Made by a program: the position numbers and the translations under genes
Part shown: piece after piece, positions 59,958-64,000 of the stretch
Numbering within the stretch: position 1 is the first letter of the stretch
Layout of the letters: each line of letters begins with the position of its first letter
The notes under the pieces: generated by a model
What the model saw: only the letters and a program-made list of their open reading frames with translations
The model's database searches: none
What the model was told of the DNA's origin: nothing
Assembly: GCF_006438875.1 (NCBI RefSeq)
Contig: NZ_RCZH01000025.1
Coordinates: 1,945-65,944, forward strand
Reading direction: 5' to 3'
From: Flavobacterium pectinovorum
GTDB lineage: Bacteria > Bacteroidota > Bacteroidia > Flavobacteriales > Flavobacteriaceae
Length of the DNA stretch: 64,000 nt

Positions 59958-60311
59958 ATGAAGAAAACAAGCATACATCTTTACGATATTTTAGGAATTT
60001 CCAGCGCGACCGTTTGTTTGGTTCATTGTTTGGTTTTTCCGCTTCTAACAATTTTGCCATTAGGATTAAGTCATAACCCATTTATTGATTTGGTTTTTGC
60101 GATCATTGGTTCTTTTGCCATTTTGAAAATCATAAAGAAATCAAATCTTTTAGTGGCAGCTATTCTTGTTATTTCGATGGCTTTAATCTGGATTAGTGTT
60201 TTAAGTGAACTTTTTCTGGACATTCATCTCGACCTCATATTCATTGGAGGAATCGGAATGATCATTGGACATCTTTTGAATTATAAATTACATAAAAATA
60301 AGAATCATTAA
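59958..60311 (+). CDS. MerC domain membrane protein
   Basis: A 117-residue protein with four hydrophobic helices and a start SSATVCLVHCLVFPLL that carries the paired cysteines typical of MerC-like proteins. In mercury operons MerC moves Hg(II), but chromosomal forms in Bacteroidota are often next to a Fur-type gene and are likely to handle zinc or another metal. Here no other mer genes are present. The promoter is covered by two palindromes fitting regulation by the divergent Fur/Zur protein. The oxidoreductase gene starts 9 bases after its stop. Confidence 0.85.
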   Translation: MKKTSIHLYDILGISSATVCLVHCLVFPLLTILPLGLSHNPFIDLVFAIIGSFAILKIIKKSNLLVAAILVISMALIWISVLSELFLDIHLDLIFIGGIGMIIGHLLNYKLHKNKNH

Positions 60312-60320
60312 ATTAAGATT

Positions 60321-61232
60321 ATGATAGAACAAAAAGACTTTGAAGTTATCATCATTGGTGGAAGCTATAGTGGACTTTCAGCAGCAATGAGTTTAGGTCG
60401 TTCTTTACGACAAGTTTTGGTTATTGATAGTGGTTTGCCTTGCAACAGACAAACTCCATATTCTCATAATTTCATTACACATGATGGTGAAAAACCTGCA
60501 GTTATTTCGGCGAAAGCCAAATTGCAGGTAGATTTTTATAATACAGTTCAATTTTATAATGGATTAGCGATAAGCGCAACTAAGACCGAAAACGGATTTG
60601 AGATTAAGACCGAATCCGGATTGAGTTTTACTTCCAGAAAAGTATTATTTGCAACCGGAGTAAAAGATCTGCTTCCCGAAATAATGGGTTTCGCAGAATG
60701 TTGGGGGATTTCGGTTTTGCATTGCCCGTATTGTCACGGTTACGAAGTTAAGAAAGAGAAAACGGCAATTATAGCAAACGGAGAAATGGGATTTGAATTT
60801 GCTAAACTAATTTCTAACTGGACAAAAGATTTAAGAGTATTGACAAATGGAAAATCAACTCTTTCAGATCATGAAACTCAGATTTTAAAAGACCATAAAA
60901 TAGAGATTATTGAAGATGAAATCGATTCTTTTGAACATGAAAACGGGAAGATTCAGAATATCGTTTTCAAAAAACAATCAAAAATTGCAGTAAAAGCTAT
61001 TTACTCGAGATCTCCTTTTGAACAGCATTGTCATTTACCCGAAGTTTTAGGCTGCGAATTAACTCAACAAGGTTTGCTAAAAGTGGATGCTTTTCAGAAA
61101 ACCAATATTACAGGAGTTTTTGCGAGCGGTGATAGTGTTATTCAGGCAAGATCTGTTGCTATGGCAGTTTCTTCGGGTTCTTTTGCCGGAGCGATGATCA
61201 ATAAAGAACTTATTGATGAGTCTTTTGGGTAG
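60321..61232 (+). CDS. FAD/NAD(P)-dependent oxidoreductase, thioredoxin-reductase-like
   Basis: A 303-residue flavoprotein: FEVIIIGGSYSGLSAAMSL at the start (FAD-binding Rossmann), CPYCHGYEVKKEKTAII near residue 136 with the redox-type CPYC, and GVFASGDSVIQARSVAMAV near the end. The layout matches thioredoxin-reductase-like proteins, in which a CxxC is reduced by NAD(P)H. The substrate is unknown. It directly follows the MerC gene (9-base gap), so its expression is probably under the same palindromes. A link to metal or thiol balance is reasonable. Confidence 0.85.
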   Translation: MIEQKDFEVIIIGGSYSGLSAAMSLGRSLRQVLVIDSGLPCNRQTPYSHNFITHDGEKPAVISAKAKLQVDFYNTVQFYNGLAISATKTENGFEIKTESGLSFTSRKVLFATGVKDLLPEIMGFAECWGISVLHCPYCHGYEVKKEKTAIIANGEMGFEFAKLISNWTKDLRVLTNGKSTLSDHETQILKDHKIEIIEDEIDSFEHENGKIQNIVFKKQSKIAVKAIYSRSPFEQHCHLPEVLGCELTQQGLLKVDAFQKTNITGVFASGDSVIQARSVAMAVSSGSFAGAMINKELIDESFG

Positions 61233-61679
61233 TTCTTTACCGCAAAGTTTTTTTACCGCACAGGCCGCAAAGTTTTTTTATTAGCGAGGTTTTGTAAAAA
61301 CACAAAGTTCGCAAAGTTTATCAGCCGCGAATTCACGAATCAGCACGAATTAATTTGTGATAATTTGTGATCCCGATAGCTATCGGGAGTGGTAAAAAAA
61401 AAACATCTTAATCTTCTAATCTGTTGGTAAACATAGGAGTGTGTGGAGTTCTTACCGCAAAGTTTTTTTACCACAGAGAGCCCAAAGTTTTTTTCAGCGA
61501 GGTTTTGTAGAAACACAAAGTTCGCAAAGCTTTATGTTGATCTAGCTTTGTGAACTTTGTGTTTTCTATTCACAATAAAAATTAGACCCTGCGGCCTTTG
61601 CGGTAAAAAATCTTTGCGGTTAAATTACAATACTAACATATTGATTTAAATGTGTTTAATTTTTTTTAACTCTAGAAAC
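61233..61679. repeat. Gene-free region of CGCAAAGTT-type repeats
   Basis: About 450 bases without a gene, made of repeated ACCGCAAAGTTTTTTT and AACACAAAGTTCGCAAAG units. An 18-bp perfect palindrome TCCCGATAGCTATCGGGA lies at 61371-61388, with a CACGAAT-type stretch near 61330. The same motifs occur in other intergenic regions of the window. Confidence 0.8.
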
Positions 61680-61687
61680 TATATTTG
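61680..61687 (+). promoter_or_regulatory. -7 element for the last TonB receptor gene
   Basis: TATATTTG fits TAnnTTTG, 43 bases before the ATG at 61731. No clear TTG stands at the normal spacing. Confidence 0.45.
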
Positions 61688-61699
61688 TCAAATTTAATT

Positions 61700-61715
61700 T
61701 TTAGTTTTGTCTAAA
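61700..61715. promoter_or_regulatory. Candidate MntR-type operator in the TonB receptor leader
   Basis: TTTAGTTTTGTCTAAA matches the mntH site TTTAGGCTTGTCTAAA at 14 of 16 bases and lies between the -7 element and the ATG. A repressor bound there would block the start of transcription. Function is inferred. Confidence 0.55.
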
Positions 61716-61730
61716 TTTAATTTTATAATA

Positions 61731-64000
61731 ATGAAAAAACTATTTTTGATATTGCTTTTATTTAGTTTGCAATTCTTGTTTGCGCAGGAAACAACATCTG
61801 TGTCCGGATTTATATCTGGCGAAGGGCAGAAATTACGGCTTGTAAACGTACATTTAGTAGGAACAAAACATAAAACAGTTACAGATAGTTTAGGATATTA
61901 TAATTTAGAAAATGTTGCGATTGGAAATTATGCGATTCAGATTTCTCAAATGGGTTTTCAGACTTTAAAGAGGAAAATCGAAGTTGTGAAGGATTCAATT
62001 CGGTCGTATGACTTTGAATTAACTGATAATGAAAATCAACTTAACGAAGTAGTGGTTTCCGGAACTTTAAAACCTGTGAAACGATTAGAAAGCGCTGTTC
62101 CGGTTGAGGTTTATTCGCCGGTTTTCTTCAAGAAAAATCCAACTCCAAGTATTTACGAAGCGCTTCAAAACATCAACGGAGTTCGTCCTCAACTTAATTG
62201 TGGTGTTTGTAATACGGGAGATATTCACATAAACGGATTGGAAGGTCCATATACTTTAGTTTTGATTGACGGAATGCCAATTGTGAGTAGTCTTTCGACA
62301 GTTTATGGTTTATCCGGAATCCCGAATTCATTGGTCGAGCGAATAGAAATCGTAAAAGGCCCGGCTTCTTCTTTGTACGGAAGTGAAGCCGTTGGTGGTT
62401 TAATCAATATTATTACCAAAAACCCAACGAATGCGCCTTTGTTTTCCGCAGATGTTTTTACTACAACTTACCTGGAAACGAATGTTGATGTGGGAATGAA
62501 ATTCAATCCAACTAAAAAATCGACAACGCTTTTAGGAATTAATTACTTCGATTATAATCAGGTTATTGATAAAGACAAAGACAACTTTACAGATGTGACT
62601 TTGTCAGAGCGGATTTCAGTTTTTAATAAATGGAGTTTTTTACGAAATGATAATCGCCTGTTTACGATCGCAGCCCGCGGAATGTACGAAGATCGCTGGG
62701 GTGGAGATGTTCGTTGGGAGAAAAAATATCGTGGTGGTGACGAAATATATGGTGAAAGTATTTATACCAAAAGAGGAGAATTAATTGGAAGTTATCAATT
62801 GCCTTTTGAAGAAAAACTGATGCTTTCATTCTCTGGAAATGTACATTATCAGGACAGTCGTTACGGAACAACGTCGTTTATCGCAAATCAGAAGATTGGT
62901 TTTTTGCAATTGACCTGGGATAAAAAAATAGGTCGAAATGATTTCCTTGCGGGAATTGCCAGTCGATATTCGTATTATGACGATAATACCAGTGCTACAA
63001 AGGAAGCAGAAAGTACTTGGTTACCGGGAATTTTTGTGCAGGACGAAATTGCGCTTTCGCCAAAGAGTCAGGTTTTATTAGGAATGCGCTATGATTACAA
63101 TTCAATTCATGGTTCTATTTACACACCAAGAGTTGCTTATCGATGGAAGAAAAGCGACAACACTATTTTTAGACTCAACGCCGGAACCGGTTTTCGTGTT
63201 GTGAATTTATTTACCGAAGATCACGCAGCACTTACAGGTTCCAGAGATGTTGTATTGAAAAACGATCTGAAACCGGAGCAATCTATAAATGCGAATCTGA
63301 ATTATATCCAGAAAATAAACTTTACAAACGGAACTTTTATCGGAATTGAAACGACGGCTTTTTATACAAGATTCAGTAATAAAATCATTTCTGATTATGA
63401 AACAGATCCAAATAAAATCATCTACGATAATATCAATGGTTACGCAATAAGTCAGGGAATCAGTACCAATATTGATGTCAATTTTCCAACAGGATTAAAA
63501 ATGATTTTGGGAGCGACAATTTTAGATAATAAAAATGTCGAAAACGGAGTTTCAGAAAGACCGTTTTTAACCGAAAATTTCACCGCAACCTGGAGCGTTT
63601 CGTATAAAATAGAACCTTGGAATTTGTTGCTGGATTATACCGGAAATGTTTACAGCCCAATGAATTTGCCTTTACTAAGCGAATACGATCCAAGAAGCCC
63701 GAAATCGCCTTGGTATAGCATTCAGAATATTCAATTTACCTTTATCGGTTGGAAAAATTTTGAGCTTTATGGCGGAATCAAAAATTTGCTGAACTTTACG
63801 CCTAAGCAGAATAATCCGTTTTTGATTTCGAGAACCAATGATCCTTTTGATAAAAATGTGCAAACTTCAGATGGAACCGCAGTTGGTATTCATGGTAAAG
63901 TAGTTCCAAAAGGTCAAATAGTGGATACATTGGATAATCCATATGGTTTGACATTTGACACTACTTATGTTTACGGACAAAACCAGACAATTCGCGGTTT
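61731..64000 (+). CDS. TonB-dependent receptor, 5' part (cut by the window end)
   Basis: About 756 residues are seen, with no stop before the window ends. Signal peptide (LFLILLLFSLQFLFAQ), then a carboxypeptidase-regulatory-like domain (SVSGFISGEGQKLRLVNVHL), then a plug domain with PSIYEALQNINGVRPQ, CGVCNTGDIHINGLEGPYT and IEIVKGPASSLYGSEAVGG, then barrel strands. The plug carries a CxxC (CGVC), unusual for iron-siderophore receptors and suggestive of metal or thiol chemistry. It lies downstream of the Zur-like, MerC and oxidoreductase genes and has an MntR-like site in its leader, so a metal receptor (Mn, Zn or similar) is likely. Confidence 0.9.
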   Translation, partial: MKKLFLILLLFSLQFLFAQETTSVSGFISGEGQKLRLVNVHLVGTKHKTVTDSLGYYNLENVAIGNYAIQISQMGFQTLKRKIEVVKDSIRSYDFELTDNENQLNEVVVSGTLKPVKRLESAVPVEVYSPVFFKKNPTPSIYEALQNINGVRPQLNCGVCNTGDIHINGLEGPYTLVLIDGMPIVSSLSTVYGLSGIPNSLVERIEIVKGPASSLYGSEAVGGLINIITKNPTNAPLFSADVFTTTYLETNVDVGMKFNPTKKSTTLLGINYFDYNQVIDKDKDNFTDVTLSERISVFNKWSFLRNDNRLFTIAARGMYEDRWGGDVRWEKKYRGGDEIYGESIYTKRGELIGSYQLPFEEKLMLSFSGNVHYQDSRYGTTSFIANQKIGFLQLTWDKKIGRNDFLAGIASRYSYYDDNTSATKEAESTWLPGIFVQDEIALSPKSQVLLGMRYDYNSIHGSIYTPRVAYRWKKSDNTIFRLNAGTGFRVVNLFTEDHAALTGSRDVVLKNDLKPEQSINANLNYIQKINFTNGTFIGIETTAFYTRFSNKIISDYETDPNKIIYDNINGYAISQGISTNIDVNFPTGLKMILGATILDNKNVENGVSERPFLTENFTATWSVSYKIEPWNLLLDYTGNVYSPMNLPLLSEYDPRSPKSPWYSIQNIQFTFIGWKNFELYGGIKNLLNFTPKQNNPFLISRTNDPFDKNVQTSDGTAVGIHGKVVPKGQIVDTLDNPYGLTFDTTYVYGQNQTIRG

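Noticed and set aside
59958..60311. Mercury resistance operon
   Set aside because: Only a MerC-like protein is present. There is no merA with its N-terminal domain, merT, merP or merR; the adjacent flavoprotein is thioredoxin-reductase-like.
1..64000. tRNA or rRNA genes
   Set aside because: No cloverleaf-type or rRNA-like sequence was noticed on either strand, though a dedicated tRNA scan was not possible.

Overview
The window is chromosomal DNA from a Bacteroidota member, almost certainly Flavobacterium or a close relative. The evidence is the AT-rich composition, Bacteroidota-type promoters (TTG, 17-23 bases, TAnnTTTG), a SprB-like gliding adhesin with a type IX secretion (T9SS) type B C-terminal domain followed by a PorP/SprF protein, and repeat-rich intergenic regions typical of flavobacteria. 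No rRNA, tRNA, CRISPR array, IS element or prophage was seen. Gene names rest on motifs and context read by eye; no database search was run. || Layout. 1-7.7 kb: the 3' end of a giant SprB-like repeat adhesin plus sprF. 7.8-14 kb: pgk, a lytic transglycosylase with three LysM domains, two lipoproteins, an ElaA-type acetyltransferase and a TlpA-like thioredoxin. 14-18 kb (minus): rnpA, a DUF4349 lipoprotein, an S41 protease and a double-OmpA-domain protein. 18-19.1 kb: a two-gene zeta-toxin-like cassette wedged between rnpA and a PlsC-type acyltransferase, bounded by a perfect 51-bp direct repeat that duplicates the rnpA start and promoter. 19.2-21.9 kb: acyltransferase, acyl-ACP desaturase and an HD hydrolase. 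22-29.7 kb: a di-haem DUF1111 protein, two divergent imelysins, an HTTM membrane protein and a TonB-dependent receptor, which look like one iron-linked locus. 30.4-32.8 kb: feoA-feoB plus a 40-aa FeoB-associated cysteine-rich protein. 33-39.2 kb: a SCO1 protein, a DMT exporter and two tandem M13 metallopeptidases. || 39.5-53.5 kb is a nearly complete haem pathway: hemA, hemC, hemD, hemE, hemF and hemB on the minus strand, with hemH and hemJ on the plus strand beyond a divergent AraC-type regulator. hemL is absent from the window. Between the hem genes lie a GxxExxY gene flanked by repeats, a class I aldolase, an outer-membrane-type protein, a small cytochrome c and two minor genes. 53.6-56.4 kb: a histidine kinase, an enoyl-CoA hydratase and an unknown protein. 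56.6-64 kb is a metal homeostasis block: a DtxR/MntR regulator, an Nramp transporter fused to a universal stress domain, a Fur/Zur-type regulator, a MerC-like protein, a flavin oxidoreductase and a TonB-dependent receptor that runs off the window. || The genes converge on metal supply (Fe, Mn, probably Zn) and on haem as the main iron sink. Candidate operators fit this: one palindrome type is shared by the Nramp gene and the last receptor, two palindromes cover the merC promoter, and TTTAGA half-sites occur at feoA, the imelysins and the AraC gene. The most unusual structures are the repeat-bounded zeta-like cassette at rnpA, the repeat-framed GxxExxY gene inside the hem cluster, and several families of dispersed intergenic inverted repeats.
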